DNA from: Bacteroidota bacterium
Lineage (GTDB): Bacteria; Bacteroidota; Bacteroidia; UBA7662; CANHCV01
Direction of reading: 5' to 3'
Assembly: GCA_947459245.1 (NCBI GenBank)
Contig: CANHCV010000004.1
Location: 1-64,000, forward strand
Length of the DNA: 64,000 bases
The notes beneath the pieces are model-generated. The model saw only the letters and a list, made by a program, of their open reading frames with translations. It ran no database searches and was not told the origin of the DNA. Shown piece by piece: positions 16,522 through 25,431 of this stretch. The translations under genes and the position numbers were made by a program. How positions within the stretch are numbered: position 1 is the stretch's first letter; each line of letters starts with the position of its first letter.

Positions 16522-19107
16522 ATGGATGCTAAATTTTCTCCTAGAGTCAAAGATGTCATTAATTTAAGTCGAGAAGAGGCCATACGTTTGGGCCATGATC
16601 ATATCGGTGCGGAACACTTCCTGTTGGGAATGATTCGGGAAGGCGATGGACAAGCCATTCGGGTGCTTAAATCCCTTGATGTAGAAATTGATCAGCTCCA
16701 AAATCAAATGGAGAATGCGGTGAATTCCGGTAAGATTGCTCGCGTTAATGCAATTGAGCAAATTCCGATGACCAAACAAGCCGAGAAGATTTTGAAAATC
16801 ACTTACTTAGAAGCAAAAATTTTCAAGAGTGATACCATTGGTACCATTCATTTGTTGCTTTCCATTCTTCGTGAAGAGGATTGCCTCGCTTCTCGCATCC
16901 TCAACCGTTTTGGAGTGAATTATTCCAATGTTAAAATGAAAATGGAGCAAATGGGAGAAGGTGGGAATTCCAATAAACCCAGTTCTTCCGATAATTTCTT
17001 TACCAGAAACGAACCATCCAACGAGGCAAATCCCTTTGGGAACGATGATTCTTTCGACGATGACGAACCCAAAGGAATGGATTCCAATAAAAAACAAAAT
17101 AACAGCAAATCCAAAACGCCTGTTTTGGATAATTTCGGCAGGGACTTGTCCAAATTAGCGGAAGAAGGAAAGCTAGATCCCATCATTGGCCGAGAAAAGG
17201 AAATCGAACGCGTATCTCAGATCCTTTCTCGTCGCAAAAAAAATAATCCCATTCTCATTGGTGAACCTGGAGTTGGGAAAACCGCTATTGCGGAAGGATT
17301 AGCCCTTCGAATTTTGCAAAAAAAGGTCTCTAGAATTCTATTCAACAAGCGAATCATTACCCTGGATTTGTCTTCCCTGGTTGCCGGTACCAAATACCGT
17401 GGGCAGTTTGAGGAGCGCATGAAAGCAGTGATGGGAGAGTTGGAAAAGAATTCCGATATCATTCTTTTTATCGATGAAATTCATACCATTGTAGGTGCTG
17501 GTGGAGCAAGCGGAAGCTTGGACGCTTCGAACATGTTCAAACCCGCCTTGGCACGAGGGGAAATTCAATGCATTGGAGCTACAACCTTGAACGAGTACCG
17601 ACAGTACATCGAGAAAGATGGTGCCTTGGATCGTCGTTTCCAAAAAGTTTTGGTCGATCCGCCAACCCCGGAAGAAACCATCCAAATCATTGGGAACATC
17701 CGTGAGAAATACGAAGATCATCACCGTGTTCAATACACCGAAGAAGCGATCGCCGCCTGCGTTACCCTTACGGAAAGGTACATTACCGATCGATTTTTGC
17801 CCGATAAAGCCATCGATGCGTTGGACGAGGCCGGAGCTCGCGTTCACCTTTCTAACATTCAAGTTCCGACTGAAATTTTGGAACTCGAAAATCAGATTGA
17901 AGAATTGAAGCTGGAGAAAAGAAAGGTCATTGAAGCCTCTAAATACGAGCAAGCTGCCCAATTGCGCGACAAAGAAAAATTGGTAGAAAACGAATTGGCA
18001 GCCGCAAAAAATGCTTGGGAAACCGAGGCGAAAGCCAAACGATACATGGTTACCGATGAGGACGTTGCCCAAGTGGTGGCCATGATGTCGGGAATTCCTG
18101 TTACCAAAATCGCCCAAAGCGAAACCGACAAATTGGCGAAAATGAAGGAAACCTTGAAAAGCAAGGTAATCGGTCAGGATAAGGCGATTGAGGCCATTTC
18201 AAAAGCCATTCAACGTACCCGCGTTGGACTAAAAGACCCCAAAAAGCCCATTGGCTCCTTCGTGTTTTTAGGTCCAACAGGCGTTGGAAAAACGCAATTG
18301 GCCAAAGAATTGGCTCGCTTCCTTTTCGATTCTGAAGATTCATTGATTCGCATCGACATGAGCGAATACATGGAGAAGTTTTCGGTTTCACGATTGGTGG
18401 GAGCTCCCCCCGGATACGTTGGGTACGAAGAAGGCGGCCAATTGACCGAAAAGGTTCGCAGAAAACCTTATTCCGTTATTTTGTTGGATGAAATTGAAAA
18501 AGCACACCCCGATATTTTCAATGTTTTGTTGCAGGTTTTGGATGACGGTCAGTTGACCGATGGATTGGGTAGAAAAGTAGATTTCAAGAATACCATCATC
18601 ATCATGACTTCCAACATTGGATCTCGTCAATTGAAGGAATTCGGCACGGGTGTTGGATTTACAACGGCAACCAAAAAGGAAACCGAAGACGTGGAATCTC
18701 GTGGTGTTATTGAAAAAGCGTTGAAACGCGCCTTCGCACCTGAATTTTTGAACCGAATTGATGATGTTATCGTCTTCAACCAACTCACTCGAGCCGACAT
18801 TCACCAGATCATCGATGTTTCTTTGAAAGGTGTTCTTCGTCGCATCGAAACGTTGGGATATGAGGTTGAATTAACGGATGAAGCCAAAGACGTGCTGGCC
18901 GAAAAAGGTTACAGTCCAGATTTTGGAGCACGTCCTCTGCAACGCGTCATTCAAAAGTACATCGAAGATAAATTGGCCGAAAAAATCTTGTCAGGCGAGC
19001 TTCATTTGGGCGATAAAATCATCGTTTCAAAAAATGCGGAAGGCGAAATTGTTTTGGAAAATAAAAAGAAATCGTCTAAAAAATCAAAAACTGAAACCGA
19101 GGAATAA
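16522..19107 (+). CDS. clpC: ATP-dependent Clp protease ATP-binding subunit ClpC
   Basis: Hexameric AAA+ unfoldase that feeds proteins to ClpP. Two N-domain repeats (about 1-145) are followed by a low-complexity acidic linker (about 150-200). The first ATPase has GEPGVGKTA near 248 and ILFIDEIH. A short middle region with a UVR-like segment (KYEQAAQLRDKEK, near 475) replaces the long coiled coil of ClpB. The second ATPase has GPTGVGKTQ near 584. VGF in the segment GTGVGFTT near 710 is the ClpP-docking loop. The length of 861 is typical. It heads a run with tatC, rpiB, an M28 peptidase and lutB; clpP is not in the window. Confidence 0.95.
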   Translation: MDAKFSPRVKDVINLSREEAIRLGHDHIGAEHFLLGMIREGDGQAIRVLKSLDVEIDQLQNQMENAVNSGKIARVNAIEQIPMTKQAEKILKITYLEAKIFKSDTIGTIHLLLSILREEDCLASRILNRFGVNYSNVKMKMEQMGEGGNSNKPSSSDNFFTRNEPSNEANPFGNDDSFDDDEPKGMDSNKKQNNSKSKTPVLDNFGRDLSKLAEEGKLDPIIGREKEIERVSQILSRRKKNNPILIGEPGVGKTAIAEGLALRILQKKVSRILFNKRIITLDLSSLVAGTKYRGQFEERMKAVMGELEKNSDIILFIDEIHTIVGAGGASGSLDASNMFKPALARGEIQCIGATTLNEYRQYIEKDGALDRRFQKVLVDPPTPEETIQIIGNIREKYEDHHRVQYTEEAIAACVTLTERYITDRFLPDKAIDALDEAGARVHLSNIQVPTEILELENQIEELKLEKRKVIEASKYEQAAQLRDKEKLVENELAAAKNAWETEAKAKRYMVTDEDVAQVVAMMSGIPVTKIAQSETDKLAKMKETLKSKVIGQDKAIEAISKAIQRTRVGLKDPKKPIGSFVFLGPTGVGKTQLAKELARFLFDSEDSLIRIDMSEYMEKFSVSRLVGAPPGYVGYEEGGQLTEKVRRKPYSVILLDEIEKAHPDIFNVLLQVLDDGQLTDGLGRKVDFKNTIIIMTSNIGSRQLKEFGTGVGFTTATKKETEDVESRGVIEKALKRAFAPEFLNRIDDVIVFNQLTRADIHQIIDVSLKGVLRRIETLGYEVELTDEAKDVLAEKGYSPDFGARPLQRVIQKYIEDKLAEKILSGELHLGDKIIVSKNAEGEIVLENKKKSSKKSKTETEE

Positions 19108-19115
19108 ACGCATTC

Positions 19116-19943
19116 ATGGCCTATACCGACCAATTTAAGGAAGGAGAAGAATCTCCAAAAGAAATGTCTTTCTTAGAACATCTTGATGAACTTCGCAAGT
19201 ACATTTTTCGATCAGTCATTGCCATTGGTATTGGATTTCTGATTGCCTTATTGAACCAGGAGTTCATTTTTGATACCATCATTTTTGGACCAACCCATTC
19301 TGATTTTTTAACCTACCGATGGTTGTGTGAGTTGGCTCAGAAATATCCTTCGCTCGGGGCTTTGTGTTTTGAAATGAAAGAATTCAAACTCATAGCTACA
19401 GATATGGATGCCCAATTCATGAGGTACATGTCGGGCAGTTTAATTGCCGGTGCCATTGTGGCATTTCCGTTTGTGATTTACCAGTTGTGGACGTTTGTTA
19501 AGCCAGCGTTGAAGCAAAAAGAAATTCAATCCGTTCGCGGGATGACCTTTATAATTACGGGCTTATTTTTCATGGGTGTTTTGTTTGGTTATTTTTTGAT
19601 TGCTCCGTTTTCCATCGCGTTTTTTGCCAATTTTAAACTTTCACCCCAAATTGAAAACTATTTCAACATTGAAAGTTACATTTCAATCTTAACCATGTTA
19701 ACCTTGGCTACAGGATTGGTGTTTCAATTCCCAGTTTTGTGTTATTTCCTAGCCAAAGTGAGTATTTTAACTTCGGAGTTTCTTCGGAAATATCGCAAAC
19801 ATTCGGTGGTGGTCATCAGCGTGATTGCAGCGGCAATTACGTATGATGTGATTTCCTTGGTCCTCATGATGATTCCACTTTGGGGATTGTATGAAATCAG
19901 TATTTTTGTTGTTCGACGTGCCGAAAAAACTTTAGATAAATGA
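19116..19943 (+). CDS. tatC: Sec-independent protein translocase subunit TatC
   Basis: Multi-spanning inner-membrane receptor for twin-arginine signal peptides, working with TatA/B. The N-terminal cytoplasmic motif MSFLEHLDELRKY is the TatC signature that contacts the signal peptide. About six membrane helices follow, with the conserved FPFVIYQLWTFVKPAL after helix two. The 275-residue length is usual for Bacteroidota, with a slightly long first periplasmic loop. It starts 8 bases after clpC and overlaps rpiB by 4 bases. No tatA is seen in the window. Confidence 0.95.
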   Translation: MAYTDQFKEGEESPKEMSFLEHLDELRKYIFRSVIAIGIGFLIALLNQEFIFDTIIFGPTHSDFLTYRWLCELAQKYPSLGALCFEMKEFKLIATDMDAQFMRYMSGSLIAGAIVAFPFVIYQLWTFVKPALKQKEIQSVRGMTFIITGLFFMGVLFGYFLIAPFSIAFFANFKLSPQIENYFNIESYISILTMLTLATGLVFQFPVLCYFLAKVSILTSEFLRKYRKHSVVVISVIAAAITYDVISLVLMMIPLWGLYEISIFVVRRAEKTLDK

Positions 19944-20365
19944 AATGGATCATCGCTTCCGACCATGCGGGATTTGAGTTGAAACAAGAAATCATTCGCC
20001 ATTTTCCTCAGTTAGAATTCCAGGATTTAGGTCCGGAATCAACCGATTCTGTGAATTACGCCGATTATGCTCATCGGTTAGCTGAAATGATTGAGCACCA
20101 AAAGGCCGACCGCGGGATTTTGATTTGTGGAAGTGGGGTAGGAGTGAGCATAACCGCCAATCGACATGCCAACGTTCGAGCTGCCCTTTGTTGGCAACCC
20201 GAAATTGCCCGATTGTGCAGGCAGCACAACGATGCCAATGTCATGTGCCTTCCTGCTCGATTCATTTCCGTGGAACAAGCCATCGAAATGATCCAAATTT
20301 TCGTTTCTGAACCGTTTGAAGGCGGTCGCCACCAAACACGAGTATCATCCATTGAATGTTGCTAA
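19940..20365 (+). CDS. rpiB: Ribose 5-phosphate isomerase B
   Basis: Interconverts ribose 5-phosphate and ribulose 5-phosphate in the pentose phosphate pathway, in the cytoplasm. The LacAB/RpiB signature is complete: SDHAGFELK, ICGSGVGVSITANRH with catalytic Cys63, HNDANVMCLPAR and GGRHQTRV. At 141 residues it is of normal length. The start ATG overlaps tatC as ATGA, and the next gene begins one base after its stop. A transketolase of the same pathway is encoded about 6.5 kb away on the other strand. Confidence 0.94.
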   Translation: MKWIIASDHAGFELKQEIIRHFPQLEFQDLGPESTDSVNYADYAHRLAEMIEHQKADRGILICGSGVGVSITANRHANVRAALCWQPEIARLCRQHNDANVMCLPARFISVEQAIEMIQIFVSEPFEGGRHQTRVSSIECC

Positions 20366-20366
20366 C

Positions 20367-22028
20367 ATGAGAAAATCATTATCCCTGTTTTTTGCGTTTT
20401 TAAGCGCATCTTTGTTTGCCCAAGTTCCCCAAGAAGGGTTGAAGTTTTTCAATCGTGGAGAATTGGAACAAATGATTCAAACCATAGGCGGCCCTTCGTT
20501 TCAAGGAAGGGGCGTAGGCCAACCCGGCTACCGCATGGCCGCCGATTACATTGCCCAAAATTTACGGGAGTGGGGCTTTCAAGAATTGAATCCCAACCCC
20601 AATACCTTGGTCAAAGAACCCGGATTTTTTCAAATGGTTCCCATGTGGAAGGAATCCATCAAAAGTGCAAACATCGCATCTTCCACCAAAGCGGTCATGT
20701 TGGGAGAACAGTTTGTTCCTTACCGAACCAATGGAATGAGTCAACTTACTGTTGAGGAATGGGTTTTCCTTGGATATGGAATTGAAGATGCGAAGTACAC
20801 CGATTTTGAGGTTAAAACAGACGTTCGTGGAAAGGGAGTGATTATTTGGGATGGAGAACCTCAACAAAAAAATGGAAATTATTTGTTGAGTGGAAGCAAA
20901 CAAGCCAGCAAATGGGGGCGTTTACAAACCAAAATCGAGAATTTATCCAAAAAAGGAGCGGTATGTGTTTTGGTGGTGACGCAAAACCCAGCGACCATTC
21001 AATCTCAACTCAACCGATGGAAAGAACCACGTATTCAGCTTGATACCACTTATTTAGATGTTTTGAAAGGCCAACGTTTTGATGTTGCTCCAGAAGAAAA
21101 GCTAATGCCAGTTCAAGAAATGGTGTTGGCTGATCCCTCTCAACAACCGAAGCCTGCCCCCAAAGCAGTTACCCGCCCCCCCGTTTTTTACATCATGGAA
21201 AATTCGGCCATGGAAATTTTTCCAACATTACCATGGAAAAAAATGATCAAAGCACGTCAATCTTTGAAAACCATGGCCAATCAAGGAGTTTTGATGAATG
21301 TGTCGCTTTCGGTTCAAAAGAATTTGGAGAAAATTGAAGAACCCAACGTGGTGGGATACATTCCCGGTGAAAGTGGAAAAACCGTGGTGGTGTCGGCTCA
21401 CTTGGACCACCTTGGCATACACGAAGGGAAAGTTTATCCTGGAGCCGACGATGATGGTTCAGGTTCATCCGCCATTTTGATGATGGCAAAAAACATCATT
21501 GAATTAAAGAAGGCCAATTTCCCGTTTCAAAATGGAATCCTATTCGTTTGGTTTACCGGAGAGGAAAGCGGACTTTTAGGGTCGGAGGTTTTTGCCAACG
21601 TTCCTACCATCAAAAAGGAGAATATCATTTGCAATTTGAACGTTGACATGATCGGGAGAAACGATCAGATTCACCAAGGAAATACCGATTATTTGTATTT
21701 GATAGGATCGGATAGAATTAGCCAACGATTGCACGAGATTTCTGAACAAGTAAACGAAAGGTGCTGCCAGCTAAAACTGGATTATACCTACAACGATGAA
21801 AAAGATCCAAACCGGTATTATTACCGAAGCGATCATTACAATTTTGCCGAAAAAGGAATTCCAGTCATTTTTTACTTCAAGGGAGTTCACGAAGATTACC
21901 ACAAACCAACCGATACGGTTGATAAAATTGAATTGGATTCTTATCTCAAAGCGTGCCGTTTGGTGTATGAAACGGCTTACGAACTCATTTCTCGTTCCGA
22001 AGATTTACCGCGAAAAACCAAAAAATAA
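20367..22028 (+). CDS. Secreted M28 family metallopeptidase with PA-like insert
   Basis: A zinc-dependent aminopeptidase-type enzyme exported across the inner membrane. The signal peptide is MRKSLSLFFAFLSASLFAQ. An N-terminal region with a protease-associated-like insert (WVFLGYGIEDAKYTDFEV and following) precedes the M28 domain. Zinc ligands and active site are visible as SAHLDHLG, GADDDGSG, WFTGEESGLLGS, NVDMIGRND and YRSDHYNFA. An in-frame upstream ATG 17 codons earlier would place the signal peptide internally and overlap rpiB, so I reject it. The length is 553. Substrates are probably oligopeptides, not determinable here. Confidence 0.88.
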   Translation: MRKSLSLFFAFLSASLFAQVPQEGLKFFNRGELEQMIQTIGGPSFQGRGVGQPGYRMAADYIAQNLREWGFQELNPNPNTLVKEPGFFQMVPMWKESIKSANIASSTKAVMLGEQFVPYRTNGMSQLTVEEWVFLGYGIEDAKYTDFEVKTDVRGKGVIIWDGEPQQKNGNYLLSGSKQASKWGRLQTKIENLSKKGAVCVLVVTQNPATIQSQLNRWKEPRIQLDTTYLDVLKGQRFDVAPEEKLMPVQEMVLADPSQQPKPAPKAVTRPPVFYIMENSAMEIFPTLPWKKMIKARQSLKTMANQGVLMNVSLSVQKNLEKIEEPNVVGYIPGESGKTVVVSAHLDHLGIHEGKVYPGADDDGSGSSAILMMAKNIIELKKANFPFQNGILFVWFTGEESGLLGSEVFANVPTIKKENIICNLNVDMIGRNDQIHQGNTDYLYLIGSDRISQRLHEISEQVNERCCQLKLDYTYNDEKDPNRYYYRSDHYNFAEKGIPVIFYFKGVHEDYHKPTDTVDKIELDSYLKACRLVYETAYELISRSEDLPRKTKK

Positions 22029-23420
22029 ATGAGTGTAGTTTCTCAATTTTTAAAAGAATCGGATGGGAAAGCCTTCGATTCGGAACACCGAAGGAAAATC
22101 CAATTCAACATTGGAAAGTACGATCATTCGGTGGATATTGGGAAAGCGCTCATCAAAGATTTGCCGTATTTGCGGAAGAAAACCAACTACATCAAGTGGA
22201 AATCCATCGAAAATCTTGAAGCCTATTTGCTGGAGTTTGAAAGGAATTTTACTGCTCGAGGAGGAAAAGTAATTTGGGCAAGAAATGCCGATGAGGCCAA
22301 TACGGAAATTTTAAAAATTTTCCAAAAGCATCAAGCCTCCCAAGCAGTAAAATCCAAGTCCATGGTCACCGAGGAAATTCACCTCAATAAAGCCATGAAA
22401 GACCATGGAATTGATGTGCTCGAAACCGATTTGGGAGAGTTCATCGTTCAACTTAGAAATGAAGCCCCCTACCACATCGTAACCCCTGCCATGCACCTTT
22501 CCAAGGAAGACATTGCGCTTACGTTTCACGAAAAGTTTGGCCTCCCCATCAATTCTACCCCACAAGAAATTGCGGCTTTTGCACGCAAAATTCTACGCGA
22601 TAAATACCTGGAGTCGGCCATTGGAATTACAGGAGTGAATTTTCTGTTGGCCAAAGAAGGTGGCATGGCCATGACCGAAAATGAAGGCAATGGCCGGTTG
22701 TCGTTCGGTTACCCCAAAGTTCACATTGCCATTGCAGGAATTGAGAAGATTATTCCTTCCATGAATGATTTGAACCTATTTTGGCCCATGCTGGGTATTC
22801 ATGGAACGGGCCAATTCGTAACGGTTTATAATTCTCTGGTGTTTGGCCCGAAACAAAGCAAAGAGTCCGACGGACCTGAAGAAATGTACGTTATTCTTCT
22901 CGATAATGGTCGTACGGAAATCTTAGCAAAACCCGAAGCCCGTCAATCCTTGTATTGCATTCGCTGTGGTGCATGTCTCAATGCCTGTCCGGTTTACAAA
23001 AACATCGGTGGACACACGTATGGCACCACCTATGCAGGACCCATCGGGGCCGTTATTTCTCCTCACTTGAATGGAATGAAAGAAGCAGGGCACCTCAGTT
23101 ATGCTTCTTCTTTGTGCGGAAATTGCACGGAGGTTTGTCCCGTAAACATCGAATTGCACAAAATTTTACTAACCAACCGGAAAGAATACGTTGAAAATCA
23201 GTTTTCTACTTCAACGGAACGACTTACTTGGAAAATTTGGAAGAAAGCCATGTTGAATCGTTCATGGATGAATCAAGGTTCTGCCTCGGTGAAAAATTTT
23301 GTTTTTCGCCACCTCGCCAAATCCGTTTGGGGAAACCGACGGAGTCCCATTCATTTTGCTGAAATGTCTTTTCACGAATTATGGAAAGCAGAACGCGGAT
23401 TTCAGGACGAAAACTCCTGA
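22029..23420 (+). CDS. LutB/LldF-type iron-sulfur protein
   Basis: Resembles LutB, the iron-sulfur subunit of the LutABC L-lactate oxidation complex. An N-terminal LUD-type region (about 60-290) is followed by two ferredoxin-like clusters: Cys310, 313, 316 and Cys320 in CIRCGACLNACP, and Cys363, 366 and 370 in CGNCTEVCP. The length of 463 is normal. The ATG follows the previous stop with no gap. Neither lutA nor lutC is adjacent, so the assignment to lactate oxidation depends on partners elsewhere. It ends convergently with the CoA-transferase, the two genes overlapping by 19 bases. Confidence 0.82.
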   Translation: MSVVSQFLKESDGKAFDSEHRRKIQFNIGKYDHSVDIGKALIKDLPYLRKKTNYIKWKSIENLEAYLLEFERNFTARGGKVIWARNADEANTEILKIFQKHQASQAVKSKSMVTEEIHLNKAMKDHGIDVLETDLGEFIVQLRNEAPYHIVTPAMHLSKEDIALTFHEKFGLPINSTPQEIAAFARKILRDKYLESAIGITGVNFLLAKEGGMAMTENEGNGRLSFGYPKVHIAIAGIEKIIPSMNDLNLFWPMLGIHGTGQFVTVYNSLVFGPKQSKESDGPEEMYVILLDNGRTEILAKPEARQSLYCIRCGACLNACPVYKNIGGHTYGTTYAGPIGAVISPHLNGMKEAGHLSYASSLCGNCTEVCPVNIELHKILLTNRKEYVENQFSTSTERLTWKIWKKAMLNRSWMNQGSASVKNFVFRHLAKSVWGNRRSPIHFAEMSFHELWKAERGFQDENS

Positions 23421-24508
23421 CGAATTTGCGCAGAATGCTCCCCTAATCGTGGAGGTTCAGCTAATGGAATTTCTTTCTGCAAGGGTCCTCTCCAATGGAT
23501 AAAATCTCCCGATTTTTGAATAAACGCTGCTACTTTCGAATCTGTTAATGCCTCGGAAACGGTCATTACCGGTGCGATGGGTAATTTTTTAGAATGAAGT
23601 AATTGGATCCATTCTTCTCTGTTTTTTTTAGAAAAGAGATTTTGAAGCAACGCATGAATGTCGTTTCGGTTTTTTACCCGATTGGCGTTGCTGATCCAAT
23701 GTTCGGGAAGCGCAAATCCAAGAATGTCTGAAAGAAGTTGAAATTGATGGTCGGAACCGATGGCAATAACAAAAGGTTGTTGCTTGGAATCTCTGAAAAT
23801 GGAACCGTAAGGAACGATATTGGGGTGTTCAGACCCCATGGGTTGCGGGTTGAATCCGGCATTGAGCCAAGCGGATGCTTGATTGGTAAGGGATTGAAGG
23901 GCGACCTCCCAAAGGGAAACATCTACTGTATTTCCCATGGAATTCGTAGTGCGATCTAAGAACGCCAACAACGTTTTTTGAATCAGGTGATGCCCTGCAA
24001 GAACATCAATCAAAGCCACGGGCATTTTGTGGAAATCGGCGGTTGAATTACCGTTGATGTACATGAATCCACTTTCGGCCTGCAATAGCGCATCGTAACC
24101 AACTCTTTGATCGTTTTTTCCGTATGCAGAAATGTTGGCGACAATAGCTTTGGGGTTGATATCGTGAAGGTGTTGCGGGGTAAGCCCAAATTTGGTTTCA
24201 TCGCCCGGTTTGAAAGAAGAAATGATTAAATCGGATTGGGCGATGATGTTTTGTAAAATGGATTTATCCTGATCGGAAGAATAATCAAAAACGACCGATT
24301 CTTTTCCCGCATTGATCCAGGAGAAGTAACTGGGCCGATCGTTGTTCGGGTCTTCGGTAGGTAATTTCCAAGTTCGTGTAACATCGCCTTGTTGACTTTC
24401 TACCTTGATGACCCGGGCCCCGAGTTGCGCATAAAAATACCCCACCGAAGGGCCGGCTAACACATTGGCCAATTCCAAAACGGTAATGGACGACCAATCA
24501 AATCCCAT
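23402..24508 (-). CDS. CaiB/BaiF family CoA-transferase (class III)
   Basis: Transfers CoA between carboxylic acids, or acts as an alpha-methylacyl-CoA racemase-type enzyme. The start region reads MGFDWSSITVLELANVLAGP, followed by GARVIKVE. The catalytic Asp is probably Asp139 in GYDALLQAESG. The second domain has EHPNIVPYGSIF and the C-terminal EPPRLGEHS. At 368 residues it fits the family. The ATG overlaps the udk stop by one base (TAATG); an open extension of 17 codons upstream lies inside udk. The substrate is unknown. Confidence 0.85.
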   Translation of the reverse strand: MGFDWSSITVLELANVLAGPSVGYFYAQLGARVIKVESQQGDVTRTWKLPTEDPNNDRPSYFSWINAGKESVVFDYSSDQDKSILQNIIAQSDLIISSFKPGDETKFGLTPQHLHDINPKAIVANISAYGKNDQRVGYDALLQAESGFMYINGNSTADFHKMPVALIDVLAGHHLIQKTLLAFLDRTTNSMGNTVDVSLWEVALQSLTNQASAWLNAGFNPQPMGSEHPNIVPYGSIFRDSKQQPFVIAIGSDHQFQLLSDILGFALPEHWISNANRVKNRNDIHALLQNLFSKKNREEWIQLLHSKKLPIAPVMTVSEALTDSKVAAFIQKSGDFIHWRGPLQKEIPLAEPPRLGEHSAQIRQEFSS

Positions 24509-25131
24509 TATCCGCGGTTGAGGTGAGCAGTGAGATGGTCGATGACCATTTGAAGGCACAAATCGTAGCTTTTGATGTTGTGAATAACCAAGTCTGCTTC
24601 ATATTTGTACGGTTCTAGGAATTCTTTGTAACTGGGTAAAACATGATTGTTCCATTGGTACACCAACCAATCGGCTTCCAATCCTCGTTCGGCTTGGTCT
24701 CTTTTCAATCGTCTTTCCCACATTACTTCCTCGGTAGAATCGATGTAAATTTTCAGGTCGAGATTGTTCCGAATTTCTTCATTGTGGAAAATGAACAGCC
24801 CCTCCATGATGATGATGGGAGAAGGTTCGACCACGATGGTTTTGGGTTCAGCATCTTTATTGTTGAAGGTATATTCCAAATAGGAAACTTGTTGTCCAGA
24901 CCTAATGGAATTCAAGTCGTTTTGGAAGCGAACCATGTCGATGCTTTCCGGCAAATCGAAATGCGGGTGACCTTCGGGATCCCGGGGTTGGAAATCCAAT
25001 GGTTTGTAATAATTATCTTGGGAAATCACCGAAAGGTCTTTCCCTGAGAAAATATCTCTTAAGCGGTGCACAAAAGAGGTTTTTCCCGATGCACTGCACC
25101 CTGTAATACCGATGATATAAGGTCTTTTCAT
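24508..25131 (-). CDS. udk: Uridine kinase
   Basis: Phosphorylates uridine (and cytidine) with ATP or GTP for pyrimidine salvage. Starts MKRPYIIGITGCSASGKTS, with the P-loop at residues 11-18, followed by SQDNYYKPL and EGLFIFHNEEIR with the acceptor region typical of the family. The length of 207 is normal. The ATG lies two bases after the T-tract of an intrinsic terminator on the same strand, leaving no conventional leader. The last base of its stop is shared with the CoA-transferase start. Confidence 0.9.
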   Translation of the reverse strand: MKRPYIIGITGCSASGKTSFVHRLRDIFSGKDLSVISQDNYYKPLDFQPRDPEGHPHFDLPESIDMVRFQNDLNSIRSGQQVSYLEYTFNNKDAEPKTIVVEPSPIIIMEGLFIFHNEEIRNNLDLKIYIDSTEEVMWERRLKRDQAERGLEADWLVYQWNNHVLPSYKEFLEPYKYEADLVIHNIKSYDLCLQMVIDHLTAHLNRG

Positions 25132-25133
25132 AC

Positions 25134-25162
25134 AAAAAAAAAGCTCCCTCACTGAGGAAGCC
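25134..25162 (-). terminator. Intrinsic terminator between the small membrane protein gene and udk
   Basis: On the minus strand GCTTCCTC and GAGGGAGC pair over 8 bp (one G-T pair) around loop AGT, followed by a run of nine T. It terminates transcripts of the small membrane protein gene; its T-tract ends 2 bases before the udk ATG. Confidence 0.85.
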
Positions 25163-25182
25163 TTGAATTTCTTTCTAACAGA

Positions 25183-25398
25183 TTATTTGTTGTTTTTCTC
25201 TTTGATGCTTTTGTATGCGCCTTGTGCAATAAAATAGCTAGCAGCAAATCCCAAAACCATGATAATCAACGGCCAAGTGTAATTTCCATTGTAGCTCTGC
25301 TGGAAATATTTTTGGGGATCCATGGCTGTTAAAACGATGAACGTTAAAATTGAGATGCAGGTAATGATGGTGACAATCCAAGGAGTTGAAGTTTTCAT
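25183..25398 (-). CDS. Small two-helix membrane protein of unknown function
   Basis: A 71-residue protein that I do not recognise as a named family. It has a hydrophobic helix at about residues 8-26 (IVTIITCISILTFIVLTAM), a short polar loop with YFQQSYNGNYTW, a second helix at about 43-62, and a basic tail ending KEKNNK. It has its own promoter box (TATTTTTG) 14 bases upstream and a terminator downstream, which strongly supports expression as a single-gene unit. Its position after a sodium/solute symporter might suggest a small transporter partner, but that is a guess. Confidence 0.7.
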   Translation of the reverse strand: MKTSTPWIVTIITCISILTFIVLTAMDPQKYFQQSYNGNYTWPLIIMVLGFAASYFIAQGAYKSIKEKNNK

Positions 25399-25412
25399 TG
25401 GTATTTTTTTTA

Positions 25413-25420
25413 CAAAAATA
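25413..25420 (-). promoter_or_regulatory. Promoter -7 box of the small membrane protein gene
   Basis: TATTTTTG on the minus strand matches TAnnTTTG, 14 bases upstream of the ATG at 25398 and just after the symporter stop codon. Confidence 0.6.
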
Positions 25421-25431
25421 AGGAAGAAAAG

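Noticed and set aside
17338-18117. Long minus-strand open frame (about 259 codons) antisense to clpC
   Set aside because: It lies fully inside a well-conserved gene, its protein is rich in low-probability residues for a real protein, and it has no promoter or homologue-like motif.
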